Shown here one piece after another: positions 1-8,375 of a DNA stretch of 64,000 bases (positions are counted from its first letter, which is position 1; each line of letters opens with the position of its first letter). The position numbers and the translations under genes are program-made. Where the stretch lies: the NCBI GenBank assembly GCA_963777435.1, contig CAVZQT010000001.1:558001-622000 (forward strand), given 5' to 3'. This stretch comes from AP-15 sp963777435 (lineage in GTDB: Bacteria; Pseudomonadota; Alphaproteobacteria; ATCC43930; CGMCC-115725). The notes under the pieces are model-generated. The model did no database searches and had not been told where the DNA came from. It saw only the letters and a list, made by a program, of their open reading frames with translations.

Positions 1-1
1 C

Positions 2-1237
2 TGGCCGGCGCTCGACTATAGCCGCGTGCCGTACCGGCTTTATCATGACCCCGAAATCTACCGGCGCGAGCAGCAGCGGGTTTTTCACGGGCCGGTGTGG
101 AATTACCTCGGCCTCGACGCCGAGATCCCGAACCCCGGCGATTTCCGCGCCACCTATATCGGCGAGACCCCGGTCATTTTTAACCGCGACGACACTGGCG
201 CGGTGCACGCCTTTGTCAATCGCTGTGCGCATCGCGGGGCGCTGGTGCGGCGCGAGCTCGCCGGCAATGCGCGCGAGCACATCTGCATCTATCACCAATG
301 GTGCTACGGGCTCGACGGCCGGCTCAATGCGATCCCGTTCCGCCGCGGCATTCGCGGCAAGGGCGGGCTCGACCCGAGCTTTGACATGGGCGCGCACGGG
401 CTCGCCTCCGTGCGGGTCGGCCGGATCGGCGGTGCTATCTTTGGCACCCTCGCCGCTGATGCCGAGCCGCTCGAGGATTTCCTCGGGCCGCCGATCGCAG
501 CGCAGATCGAGCGGCTGTTCACCCGCCCCGTCGAGGTGCTCGGCTACAACCGCCAGCGCATCCACGCCAATTGGAAGCTCTACGCCGAGAATACCCGCGA
601 CAATTACCACGCGAGCCTGTTGCACGAGTTTCTGCTGACCTTTGGCCTCGACCGCTCGACGCAAAAGGGCGGGGTGACGATGGATGCCCGCCACCGCCAC
701 AACATCACCTGGGCCGAGGCCGACAGCGACAATGCCGACTTTGCCCATCAGGCCTACAGCGACGCCCATATCCGCAACGACTACCTGACCTTGCAGGAGC
801 CCGATCTCGTCGCTTTCAAACGCGAGCGCAACGACGCGCTCAATCTCGCGGTGACCTCGGTGTTTCCGTCCTCGGTCTTTGTCCAGATCTCGAACAGTCT
901 CGCGATCCGCCAGATCCGGCCGCGCGGCGTCGACGAGTTCGAGGTGTTTCAAACAATGATCGGCTATGCCGACGACCCGCCCGAGATGAAGCAGCACCGA
1001 TTGCGCCAGGCCAATCTCGTCGGCCCGGCCGGGCTCGTTTCGATGGAGGATGGCGAGGCGATCGAGATCGCGCACCGCGCCACCAAGCCCGATCCCGACC
1101 GCAATTCGGTGATCGAATTGGGCGGCGGCGGCGTCATCTCCGACCGCGACTACCGCGTCACCGATGTGCCGTTGCGCGGCTTCTGGTCGTATTACGCCGA
1201 ACTGCTCGGGATCGAGCCCGCCGGTGCGGTGCGATGA
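2..1237 (+). CDS. Rieske aromatic ring-hydroxylating dioxygenase, large subunit (5' end outside window)
   Basis: Terminal oxygenase alpha subunit that would insert both atoms of O2 into an aromatic ring, using electrons from a ferredoxin/reductase. The Rieske 2Fe-2S site is visible as CAH near residue 67 and CIYH near residue 87 (counted from the GTG at 26). The mononuclear iron site is D192-x2-H195-x4-H200 in the stretch NTRDNYHASLLH. The frame is open to base 2, and the residues before the GTG at 26 (WPALDYSR) look like normal family sequence, so the true start probably lies left of the window. The overall look is closest to the anthranilate/terephthalate dioxygenase type; the substrate cannot be read from the sequence. 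It overlaps the small subunit by ATGA, so the two are translationally coupled. No ferredoxin or reductase gene lies to the right. Confidence 0.9.
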   Translation, partial: WPALDYSRVPYRLYHDPEIYRREQQRVFHGPVWNYLGLDAEIPNPGDFRATYIGETPVIFNRDDTGAVHAFVNRCAHRGALVRRELAGNAREHICIYHQWCYGLDGRLNAIPFRRGIRGKGGLDPSFDMGAHGLASVRVGRIGGAIFGTLAADAEPLEDFLGPPIAAQIERLFTRPVEVLGYNRQRIHANWKLYAENTRDNYHASLLHEFLLTFGLDRSTQKGGVTMDARHRHNITWAEADSDNADFAHQAYSDAHIRNDYLTLQEPDLVAFKRERNDALNLAVTSVFPSSVFVQISNSLAIRQIRPRGVDEFEVFQTMIGYADDPPEMKQHRLRQANLVGPAGLVSMEDGEAIEIAHRATKPDPDRNSVIELGGGGVISDRDYRVTDVPLRGFWSYYAELLGIEPAGAVR

Positions 1238-1725
1238 GCCTCGACCGGGCGCTGATTTACGATCTCCTCGCCGATTACGGCACCCTGCTCGACGACGGCA
1301 AGTACGACGCCTGGCTCGGCCTGTTCGCGCCCGACTGCACCTACCATGTTATCCCGCGGGAAAATTTCGAGCGTGGACTGCCGGTCGGGCTGATCTATTG
1401 CGACAGCCGCGCGATGCTCGAGGACCGCATCATGGCCTTGCGCGAGGCCAATAAATACAATATCCACGCCGACCGCCATCTGATCGGCCTGCCGCGCCTC
1501 AGCAGCGCCGACGGGCCCGGCGCCGACGGGCTCAGCGCCGGCGGCCTCGCGATCGAGGCGTCGTTCGCGGTCTACCAGACCGATCAGGAGGGGGCCACCC
1601 GGCTGTTCGCGACCGGGCTCTACCGGGACCGGCTGGAGCCAGCCGGCGAGACCGTCAAAATCCGCGACAAGCTCGTGCTGCTCGATACCTTCGCCGTCCC
1701 AACCCTGCTCGCCACCCCGCTCTAA
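1234..1725 (+). CDS. Aromatic ring-hydroxylating dioxygenase, small (beta) subunit
   Basis: A 163-residue protein of the SnoaL-like/NTF2-fold beta subunit family, which supports the alpha3beta3 structure of ring-hydroxylating dioxygenases and has no redox cofactor. The N-terminal helix (LIYDLLADYGTLLDDGKYDAW) followed by LFAPDCTYHVIPREN is typical of the family. The start ATG lies inside the stop region of the large subunit (ATGA at 1234-1237). A short G/A/D-rich insertion (SSADGPGADGLSAGG) sits mid-protein and looks like a lineage-specific loop. After the stop at 1725 there is about 290 bp with no gene I can support. Confidence 0.88.
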   Translation: MSLDRALIYDLLADYGTLLDDGKYDAWLGLFAPDCTYHVIPRENFERGLPVGLIYCDSRAMLEDRIMALREANKYNIHADRHLIGLPRLSSADGPGADGLSAGGLAIEASFAVYQTDQEGATRLFATGLYRDRLEPAGETVKIRDKLVLLDTFAVPTLLATPL

Positions 1726-2014
1726 TAAAGGCGACAGCTCTCGGAAATCACGCCATCCGACTTAATGTCCGGCCAATAGAGGGTGAATGAAATCCGCCTC
1801 TGTTCACGATGCCGAGGACGGGCGCCTGTCAGCAAATTCGGCACTACTTCAGGATATCCAATGTCAAAATCCCTGACAGTGCAAAACATGTGGACGGCCT
1901 GCGATTGCTTCGGTGCGGCGCACGCTTTCGTGTTGCCCGAAAACGGCGATTAAGCGATCCTGGGCCTTCACACAATATCCGGGAATGCCGGCCAACTAGA
2001 AAAGGAAATGTACA

Positions 2015-2338
2015 GTGAGATATTTCTTGTTAGCTACTGCTGTGGCTTGTCTTCTGACGGCTCAAACCGCCAATGCGAAGGGTTGTCTCGAAGGGGCGGC
2101 GTTGGGTGGTGTCGCTGGACATATGGCGCACCATACATTCCTCGGTATTTTTGGCGGGTGCGCGGGCGGGCTGTACGTCCATCATTTGTACACCAAATGG
2201 AAAAAAACCCATCCGAATGGTTCGATGAATGAGTTTGTCTCTGAAAACAAAGACCATCTGCCAAAGGGGTGGGACGAACGTCTGACCGGTGTCGGCGACA
2301 CCACGAACCTGAAACCGGGCAGTGCCGCGGGACATTAA
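2015..2338 (+). CDS. Small secreted protein with glycine-zipper-like segment, function unknown
   Basis: A 107-residue protein with a clear signal peptide (MRYFLLATAVACLLTAQTANA, cleavage likely after ANA). A Gly/Ala-rich stretch follows (GAALGGVAGHMAHH, then GIFGGCAGGLYVHH), resembling a glycine-zipper membrane segment. The C-terminal part is hydrophilic (residues 60-107). The start is GTG, chosen because AAGGAAA lies a few bases upstream and the signal peptide begins there; the ATG at 2008 is in another frame. The two Cys residues (in GCLEG and GGCAGG) could form a disulfide. Base composition is lower in GC than the dioxygenase genes. The 299 bp after it hold no gene I can support. Envelope location is inferred; no function is proposed. 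Confidence 0.6.
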   Translation: MRYFLLATAVACLLTAQTANAKGCLEGAALGGVAGHMAHHTFLGIFGGCAGGLYVHHLYTKWKKTHPNGSMNEFVSENKDHLPKGWDERLTGVGDTTNLKPGSAAGH

Positions 2339-2637
2339 TCGGGCGGAATGTACCTACGAGGCTGGGCAAGTATCCGCTGCGCCAGGCATCCTGCGTGCTT
2401 CGAGACGCTCTCCGGCGGCGCCAGATCGCGCCCCGGCATCAAGGGTATGTTTTGATGTCAATAGCCACATTTCCCTCAGTGGCGGCGGAGGCGGGGGCGG
2501 TGCTGGTGGCTCTCGCCCTGAACGCGAAAGCAATTAGAAATTGAATACCGTGCAACGCATTTGGTGCGAGCGCGTGACACCTGCGCCTACAAGATTGGTG
2601 TCTCTGTAGGGCAGCAGAGTAAGGGAGAGACGTTTAA

Positions 2638-3597
2638 ATGGCTGCCAAGGTTGGAATTGTCCTCCCGGTCTATAACGCACAGGCCACTTTGGAAGAGACG
2701 GTTTCTTCCATCCTATGTCAATCCTATCGCGATTTTGTATTAATAATAGTCAATGATGGGAGCACCGATAACAGCAGCAGCGTAATCGACGCAATGGAAA
2801 AAAAGGATCCTCGAATTCTGTCGCTTAAACACGCCAACCGAGGCCCTGGATACACGAGAAACAGAGGAATTGACGTCGTATCAGAGAGAGAATTGAACTA
2901 CGTTGCCTTCGTAGATGCCGATGATGTTTGGGTAACAAAAAAACTTGAATATCAGATGAATGTGATATCGGGTGATGAGAGCATAGATGTTGTAGTGACG
3001 GACATGATTTATTGTGACAACTCGCACGATCTGGAATCGGAGCAAATACAAGAATTAACCTATGTGGACATTCCTGACATATTTCAAACCATGTGTCTAA
3101 GGAATTTCACCTTTCAACCGACGACGGCATTGGTTAAGACAGAATTGTTTAGAGATATTAGTAAATATTCGGAATCTGACATAGATTTGGGCGGTGAGGA
3201 TTATCTACCGTTCCTCTATTTTGCGTTCTTTGATGCGCGTTTCGTCCGCATTCCGCTGCCCTTGTATCGGGAAAGACAACTGAGTTCGTCGCTGCAAAGG
3301 TCTTCACGGACCAAACACATGGGGAGCGGTGCCCGTGTCCGAGCCATTCGACGGCTGATGGAGGAGCACAGTGCGTCTCCGCGTATGACGCCTAACCGGG
3401 TGAAACTTCTTGAAGCAGCCGAAGATCGCTATCGCACGTGGATGCTAGCGGGTGTGCGCGAATCCAGCGGGTACGGTCAAGCAATCCGAGAGTCCGGGGC
3501 TCAATTTTTTCATTTCCATAACAAATATTTTTACTTTCGGGAGTTGATCAAGGCGTCGCTGTATCGCCCCTACATCAGTCTAGTCAAGAAGTCATAA
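2638..3597 (+). CDS. Glycosyltransferase family 2, AT-rich and probably acquired
   Basis: A 319-residue GT-A fold transferase using a nucleotide sugar. The N-terminus VGIVLPVYNAQATLEETV and NDGSTDNS (about residues 38-45) are the classic GT2 nucleotide-binding elements, and AFVDADDVW (about residue 93) carries the DxD metal-binding motif. A later GGEDYLPF stretch is consistent with the acceptor/catalytic region. A good ribosome site (AGGGAGAG) precedes ATG 2638. The coding sequence is plainly AT-richer than its neighbours (for example 24 G/C in the 60 bases 3001-3060) and uses codons such as ATA and TTA that are rare elsewhere in the window, which suggests horizontal transfer. Acceptor and polysaccharide are unknown; such genes usually act in LPS, capsule or exopolysaccharide assembly. 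Confidence 0.85.
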   Translation: MAAKVGIVLPVYNAQATLEETVSSILCQSYRDFVLIIVNDGSTDNSSSVIDAMEKKDPRILSLKHANRGPGYTRNRGIDVVSERELNYVAFVDADDVWVTKKLEYQMNVISGDESIDVVVTDMIYCDNSHDLESEQIQELTYVDIPDIFQTMCLRNFTFQPTTALVKTELFRDISKYSESDIDLGGEDYLPFLYFAFFDARFVRIPLPLYRERQLSSSLQRSSRTKHMGSGARVRAIRRLMEEHSASPRMTPNRVKLLEAAEDRYRTWMLAGVRESSGYGQAIRESGAQFFHFHNKYFYFRELIKASLYRPYISLVKKS

Positions 3598-3952
3598 ACG
3601 TCAAAAAACGGACATTTTGGCTCGTTACATGACGGTCGCCTCTTGCACTAGACCGAGCTACCGACACCTGATTTCGGGCAAAAAAGGCCGAAGCAATTGT
3701 CCGCCGCGGCCTCGAATTCCTTGACGGTCATCGGCTCTCCAGCGTGGGCCGTATGGCTCTACTATCCATCGCTCACTATCGCACGCGCCGCAGCGATATC
3801 GAATGCTATGATGGCGACTTTACCACTAGATATTGCTCGGAAGCACGACGGGCGATAGGGCCTTGGAGTCCAAAGGGCCGTTGTATCGCGAATTCGCCCG
3901 CACTGCCTTACTTGCCGGTGGCCGGACAAAAGTTGTTGGGAACCCGATCAGC
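3598..3952. other. Gene-poor gap between two glycosyltransferases
   Basis: A stretch of 355 bp between the ends of two convergent genes. Only short frames with no recognisable family are present. A forward frame near 3880-3980 reads like protein sequence (AGGRTKVVGNPISSHN) but has no start and no family I know, so it may be a remnant. No strong hairpin with a T-run was found. Confidence 0.4.
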
Positions 3953-4858
3953 TCACATAACACGATGAGGGACGAGACCGGCTGGTGTAAGCTTTGATGC
4001 CCGCTGCCTAATTGCAAGTATCTGAAACACGCGGTCCGGCCATCCGACCTTCGGCGGCCCGTGAACGGCAAGGTAGCTTTTGACCATTTGATCGGCATGC
4101 TCGGGCAGGCCCTCATAGCCCATCCGGTAGATCAGCTCCTTGATCGCAGCGTTCTGGATGCGGCCTCGCATTTGCCGGATTTTGCGGCGGAGCTGTCGCC
4201 GCACATCATCGACCCGGAAAGGCGACAATACCGGAATCTCGAATGTTGCCTCCGCGACCCCCGCAATTCGGCGATTGTCCCAAGGCTGAGAGATCGCATC
4301 AAGGTTATGTGCAGCCATGCTGCCCAAGAGGCCGTCTCCCCAATACGTGCCGATCGGCAGCCTGATACCTCGCGCAACCATGCGATCTAAGAAATCCCGC
4401 CGGAAGGCATGCAGCTGTCCGCCCAAAATTCCCCCCTCCGTTAACGCCCTTTCGGCGAGGAGCTTCATCGTCCGGCCGTTTGTGCACACACCGGTGACGG
4501 CCATCGCGTGAGGGTCGGCTTCTAGTCGCTCCTCCATCGCTCGAAACGAGGTTGCGGCTATATGCGCGTAGCCGTCTACAGCGCCATAGGCGCGTGCTGG
4601 TGAGCGCAGGGCGTGAATGAACTGGTTAATGGCATTGGATTTATCCGCGATCTCAATCTGAAAAATCTCTACTGGGCGCTGGGCCGACGCAACCTCACGC
4701 GCAATGTCCAGGCTACGATCCCGGCTGCCGTTCAAAATGATGGTTACTAAAGCTCGGCGCCCGGCTAATGCAGTAATGACGGTATCAAGACAGCCGCGAA
4801 GCCGTTTTTCCTCGTTTGAGCAGTAAATTGCAACATTCCAATCGAGTTCGTCTGGCAT
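3953..4858 (-). CDS. GT2-like glycosyltransferase, substrate unknown
   Basis: The open frame runs up to 5026, but the residues before 4858 overlap the IS110 remnant on the other strand and do not look like a GT start. I therefore place the start at ATG 4858 (MPDELDWNVAIYCSNEEKR), giving about 301 residues. WNVAIYCSNEEKRLRGCLDTV and LNGSRDRSLDIA resemble the first two elements of the GT2 GT-A fold. AVDGYAH may stand in for the DxD region, and GTYWGDGLLGSMAAHN resembles the acceptor-side loop. The C-terminal third is rich in Arg/Lys and probably membrane-peripheral. With the AT-rich GT2 gene to its left and the transposase remnant to its right it looks like part of a small acquired polysaccharide patch. 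Family assignment is moderate. Confidence 0.6.
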   Translation of the reverse strand: MPDELDWNVAIYCSNEEKRLRGCLDTVITALAGRRALVTIILNGSRDRSLDIAREVASAQRPVEIFQIEIADKSNAINQFIHALRSPARAYGAVDGYAHIAATSFRAMEERLEADPHAMAVTGVCTNGRTMKLLAERALTEGGILGGQLHAFRRDFLDRMVARGIRLPIGTYWGDGLLGSMAAHNLDAISQPWDNRRIAGVAEATFEIPVLSPFRVDDVRRQLRRKIRQMRGRIQNAAIKELIYRMGYEGLPEHADQMVKSYLAVHGPPKVGWPDRVFQILAIRQRASKLTPAGLVPHRVM

Positions 4859-4989
4859 GATCCTGTCCGCATGACCGCAGCGGTCTATATAGAATGTAGG
4901 CGTGACCGATGCCGCGCCTCTCTTTGTAGCTTCCAATATCCCGTCGCGGCCTTGAGCGCTACGATCTCCATAAATGACGTTCTCTGCCA

Positions 4990-5301
4990 ACGGCATGTAG
5001 GCGCCAGCGCCAGGCGCAGCGGCCACACCAAGCCAGCAACAGCGCGGCCGGCCGGCTGTTGACCGAGGCGGCCTGGTACTACCAATTTCCGGCGCAGGTC
5101 AGCCGCGAGTTGCTGCTCCGGCAGGAGGAACAGCCCAAGGCGATCGGCGACATTGCCTGGAAGGCGCAATGTGGCCGCGCGCGCTATCGCCGGCTCGCGC
5201 GGGCTGGCAAGCCGGCCAATGTCCTCATCGCCACGATTGCCCGCGAACTGGCCGGCTTTCTCTCGACCATCGCCCGTCAGGTCACAATACCAGCAGGCTG
5301 A
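4990..5301 (+). pseudogene. IS110-family transposase, C-terminal remnant
   Basis: The forward frame reads GRLLTEAAWYYQFPAQV, then IGDIAWKAQCGRARYRRLA and VLIATIARELAGFLSTIA, ending at a stop at 5299-5301. This matches the conserved tail of IS110/IS116/IS902 transposases (lLvEAAWhYr ... iAWKAQvRLc.RyrrL ... v..AIARELagF.WaIa). Everything before the tail, including the DEDD catalytic domain, is missing, so it is a dead fragment. The preceding residues RPHQASNSAAG are a degraded version of the family's IT(K)xGN segment. It overlaps the upstream frame extension of the GT2-like gene on the other strand. It marks past insertion activity at the right edge of the acquired patch. Confidence 0.75.
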
Positions 5302-5717
5302 TCGGAGAGATCGCGTGATCACTGGCAAGGAGGCGCCGGCGAAACTTTCCACCGGCGGCATCCGGGCAGCGCCGGAGGAACGGGCCGCGGTCAAGAGAAT
5401 CCTTGCAACCACTATCTGCCGGATCATCAGCTCGACGCAGGTTCCTAGACCGAGGCAGCTCCCGGACCCATCAACGGCGATGCGGTTTCGACCCGCGCAT
5501 CAGAGTATAATCAACCATCGCTCCGATGGCCGCGCCTCTTGCCCTGCCGGCACAGTTCGAGACCAGCGCTTGAAACAAAGCCGCGAAATCCGCTTGCCTC
5601 CTACTTGGAAGGGCGGACATGAGAGTGGTCCGCACCAAACAGGTGGCACCCGTCGCCGCTTTCTCGTCTCCCCCGCGAAAGCGGGAGTCCAGAGCGGCGG
5701 GCACGGGATTGGCCGCC
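5302..5717. other. Gap after the IS110 remnant; no gene
   Basis: About 416 bp lacking a supportable gene. The first part may be the former non-coding right end of the IS110 element. A small palindromic repeat lies at 5668-5687. The stretch ends where the 583-bp tandem duplication begins. Confidence 0.4.
5668..5687. repeat. Short palindromic (REP-like) repeat
   Basis: CCCGC-GAAA-GCGGG forms a stem-loop flanked by CTC/GAG. The same kind of unit, with a TTTC or GAAA loop and a C/G-rich stem, recurs at 56864-56881, 57891-57912, 60478-60495 and about 60530-60546. It is typical of interspersed extragenic palindromes in alphaproteobacteria. Confidence 0.6.
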
Positions 5718-5781
5718 AGTAGAAAACAATGCTCGACGGCGTTCCTTAACGCCCGGAGGCATAAGCAAGAATGAGTGAGAA

Positions 5782-5937
5782 ATGCTTGGGATGATCCTTA
5801 CCATAATTCTGATTCTTCTCCTGGTCGGCGTGCTGCCACAATGGCCCTACAGCAGAGGGTGGGGCTATTATCCTGCCGAGGGCGTCGCCATACTCTTCTT
5901 CATAGTCATTATTCTCTTACTTACGGGCTATGAATAA
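5782..5937 (+). CDS. DUF3309 family small membrane protein, copy 1
   Basis: A 51-residue protein: MLGMILTIILILLLVGVLPQ, then WPYSRGWGYYPAEG, then a second hydrophobic helix ending in TGYE. Two short transmembrane helices around a central W-P-x-S-x-x-W-G-Y-x-P motif are the hallmark of DUF3309. The role of the family is unknown; members are common in soil alphaproteobacteria. The ATG at 5782 is used; the ATG at 5771 would stop after seven codons. It is duplicated in tandem, and the second copy starts 583 bp downstream. Confidence 0.85.
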   Translation: MLGMILTIILILLLVGVLPQWPYSRGWGYYPAEGVAILFFIVIILLLTGYE

Positions 5938-6364
5938 TGCGCCACTATCGCAAGGGTTGGGCATTTCCATTTCAGGTTCGATGAACGCGGGGTGGGCTGA
6001 TGCCCAGGAGAGATACCAAACGGGTTTTCAGGCACACAAATCCCACCGGAGGAGGTTACTCTACACAACGCGACGCCTCCAGCTTCCCCTTTTGCCGCGC
6101 CAATGGTCGGTCTTAATAGCCGGTGCCATTCTAACTCGGTTCGAGTGAAGCGGATCGAACTTGTCTGCAATTCCCGCGGCGAGTGGTCGGGATCGCGTCG
6201 CAAGGACGGAAAAATGACGAGAGTTTGCCGGTTCGCGGTCTACGATAAGCGGGCCGGAAATAAAAACGTCTGACTGGGGACTGTTAACATCGCAAACCGC
6301 AGTAGAAAACAATGCTCGACGGCGTTCCTTAACGCCCGGAGGCATAAGCAAGAATGAGTGAGAA

Positions 6365-6520
6365 ATGCTTGGGATGATCCTTACCATAATTCTGATTCTT
6401 CTCCTGGTCGGCGTGCTACCCCAATGGCCCTACAGCAGTAGGTGGGGCTATTACCCTGCCGGGGGCGTCGCCATAATCTTCTTCATAGTCATTATTCTGT
6501 TATTAACAGGTTATGTATAA
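6365..6520 (+). CDS. DUF3309 family small membrane protein, copy 2
   Basis: A 51-residue paralogue of the gene at 5782. It differs at about six residues: SRG to SSR in the loop, AEG to AGG, one Leu to Ile in the second helix, and TGYE to TGYV at the end. Reading frame, length and both hydrophobic helices are kept, so substitutions have been tolerated without breaking the gene. This suggests that both copies are under selection, or that the duplication is young enough not to have decayed. Function unknown. Confidence 0.85.
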   Translation: MLGMILTIILILLLVGVLPQWPYSSRWGYYPAGGVAIIFFIVIILLLTGYV

Positions 6521-6923
6521 TGCGCCGCTATCGCCAGGGTTGGACATTTCCATTTAGGTTCGATGAACGCGGGGTGAGCTTGATAGCGCCGCGTAGACAC
6601 CAAACGGGTTTCGGGCACACAAATCCCACCGGACGAGGTTAGTCCATACAAGGCGACGCCTCCAGCTTCCCAGTCGTCGCGCCAATAGTCAGTGTTAATA
6701 GCCGGTGCCGTTCTGAATCGGTCCGAGTGAAGCGGATCGAATTTGTCTGCAATCCCTGAGGTGAGTGGTCGGGATCGCGTCGCAAGGACGGAAAAATGAC
6801 GAGATTTTGCAACTCCATAGTCTAGGGAAAGCGGGCCGGGAACAAAAACGGCTGACTGGGGGGTGTTAAAATCGAAAACATTACGCGCATAGCCGCTCAC
6901 CACCCGCGGCGGTGGCACAGCGG

Positions 6924-8219
6924 ATGAGGATCGCGTTCCTGACGCCGGAGCACCCCGCCGACTTTCCCGACGGGGGCGGGCTCGGTTCATATCTCGACCG
7001 CATGACGCGCTCGCTCGTCGAGGCCGGGCACGTGGTCGAAATCTTTCTCGCCAGTCCGCACCGCTCGGAAACGATCCATTATGACGGGGCGCTGCTGCAT
7101 CGGGTGAATCCGCCGGCGGATTTGCCACGGCTGGACCGCCTGCGCCGCTCTGGCCGAAGCTTTTGTCCGGACCGTTATTGGTTTCCCTATGTCGAACCAG
7201 CATTGAGACTGCTGGTGCCGGCGCGGGCATTGGCGCGCGCATTGGAGCGGCGCCACGCGGCGGCGCCATTCCAACTGGTGCAGAGCTCCGATTGGGGGGG
7301 CATCGGCATGGTTGTGCGCCGCCGGCCCGAGCGCCGCCATGTCGTCCGCTGCAGCTGCGGGTCTGACCTTTACCATCAGGCGGATGGCCACAACTCATTG
7401 CACTGCACCGAATTTCTGGAACGATACGCGATGCGGCGGGCTGATGCGGTCTATGCGCCGAGCCGATATATCGCCGCTCATTTTCAGAATAAGCACGGGA
7501 TCGACGTACAGATCATTCGCCCACCCGCGCGGTCGGTGCGGCCTGATTTGCAGGAGCCGGCAATAGCGCTGCCGGATCGCTTTTTGCTGCATTTCGGCCA
7601 ATTGATCGACCGCAAGGGAACGGCGCTGTTGGCCGAGGCGCTGACGATCGCGTGGGAGAAGGCGCCCGATTTGACGATGGTCTGGTCAGGCAACGCGCCC
7701 GATAAGGCGAAGCTGGAACAGTGGCGCTCGCAATGGGGACAGAGGCGAGACCAGGTTCACATCACCGGGCCGCTGCGCAGGCCGCAAATGTATGCGGTAT
7801 TGCAGCGGGCCGAGGCGGCGGTGTTGCCGTCACAGGTCGACAACCTGCCCAATACCGTGATCGAGAGCTTGATCTCCGGGGTGCCGGTCATCGGCACACG
7901 CGGCGCCAGCATCGATGAGCTGGTCGAGGACGGGCGCACGGGTCATCTTGTCGCGCTGGGCGATGTGCGGGGGCTCGCCGAGGCGCTCGTAACGATGTGG
8001 CTGCGGCGGTCGCCGGTGGCCAAGGGGTTCGCCTGGCGCTCGGAAGTGGGGGAGGAAATGCGGCCGGCGCGGGCGGTGGCGAACCTGATCAGCCTCGCAA
8101 CGCCGGGACGGCTCGCCGCAGAAGACGCGCGCGGCGCGGCCGGCGCCGAGGTGTTTGCGACTGCGTTGTTCGCCCGCCAGGGCGTGCGGTCCAGGTCCGG
8201 CGCCCGCCTCGGCGAGTGA
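6924..8219 (+). CDS. Glycosyltransferase family 4 (GT-B fold)
   Basis: About 431 residues. The N-terminus MRIAFLTPEHP followed by GGGLGSYLDRMTRSLVEAGHVV is the glycine-rich donor-site loop of GT4 enzymes. The C-terminal half has FLLHFGQLIDRKGTALLAEAL, the usual G-x-x-x-x-x-K-G hinge. VLPSQVDNLPNTVIESLISGVPVIGT follows, the E-x7-E-type region that binds the nucleotide sugar. I chose ATG 6924 over GTG 6912 because the family normally begins MRIA/MKI at this point. The protein probably acts at the cytoplasmic face on a glycan or lipid-glycan precursor. The end runs convergent with the HbpS-like gene, separated by a small hairpin at 8339-8362. Confidence 0.85.
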   Translation: MRIAFLTPEHPADFPDGGGLGSYLDRMTRSLVEAGHVVEIFLASPHRSETIHYDGALLHRVNPPADLPRLDRLRRSGRSFCPDRYWFPYVEPALRLLVPARALARALERRHAAAPFQLVQSSDWGGIGMVVRRRPERRHVVRCSCGSDLYHQADGHNSLHCTEFLERYAMRRADAVYAPSRYIAAHFQNKHGIDVQIIRPPARSVRPDLQEPAIALPDRFLLHFGQLIDRKGTALLAEALTIAWEKAPDLTMVWSGNAPDKAKLEQWRSQWGQRRDQVHITGPLRRPQMYAVLQRAEAAVLPSQVDNLPNTVIESLISGVPVIGTRGASIDELVEDGRTGHLVALGDVRGLAEALVTMWLRRSPVAKGFAWRSEVGEEMRPARAVANLISLATPGRLAAEDARGAAGAEVFATALFARQGVRSRSGARLGE

Positions 8220-8338
8220 GCCATCGCCGCTGTCGCAGCGCAAATCGGCGAGATGCACAAGCCGGCAATGCCGCTCCGGCGATCGCCCGGTTTGCGCGGT
8301 TGATATGCTGCCCGCGGTAATGGCTCCCGGTGATGGGT

Positions 8339-8362
8339 GGAGGCGAGCGCCGGCGCGCCTCC
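8339..8362. terminator. Hairpin between convergent genes, possible terminator
   Basis: GGAGGCG and CGCCTCC form a perfect 7-bp stem around a 10-base loop in the short gap between two convergent genes. There is no T-run on either side, so intrinsic termination is only possible, not shown. Confidence 0.35.
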
Positions 8363-8375
8363 GTCGCAAAGGTAG

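Larger units (their letters stand above)
5718..6882. repeat. Tandem duplication, two diverged copies of about 583 bp
   Basis: Copy one (5718-6300) and copy two (6301-about 6882) start with the same bases (AGTAGAAAACAATGCTCGAC) at an offset of 583. Similarity continues almost to 6882, through a DUF3309 gene, a GATGAACGCGGGGTG segment, ACACAAATCCCACCGGA and TCGGGATCGCGTCGCAAGG. The copies differ by scattered substitutions and a few small indels, so the duplication is not recent. Beyond the DUF3309 gene, each copy has about 360 bp in which I recognise no gene. Confidence 0.9.

Noticed and set aside
6511..7398. Minus-strand frame of 295 aa across the duplication and GT4 gene
   Set aside because: It spans repeat DNA and the antisense of a conserved glycosyltransferase; there is no coherent domain.
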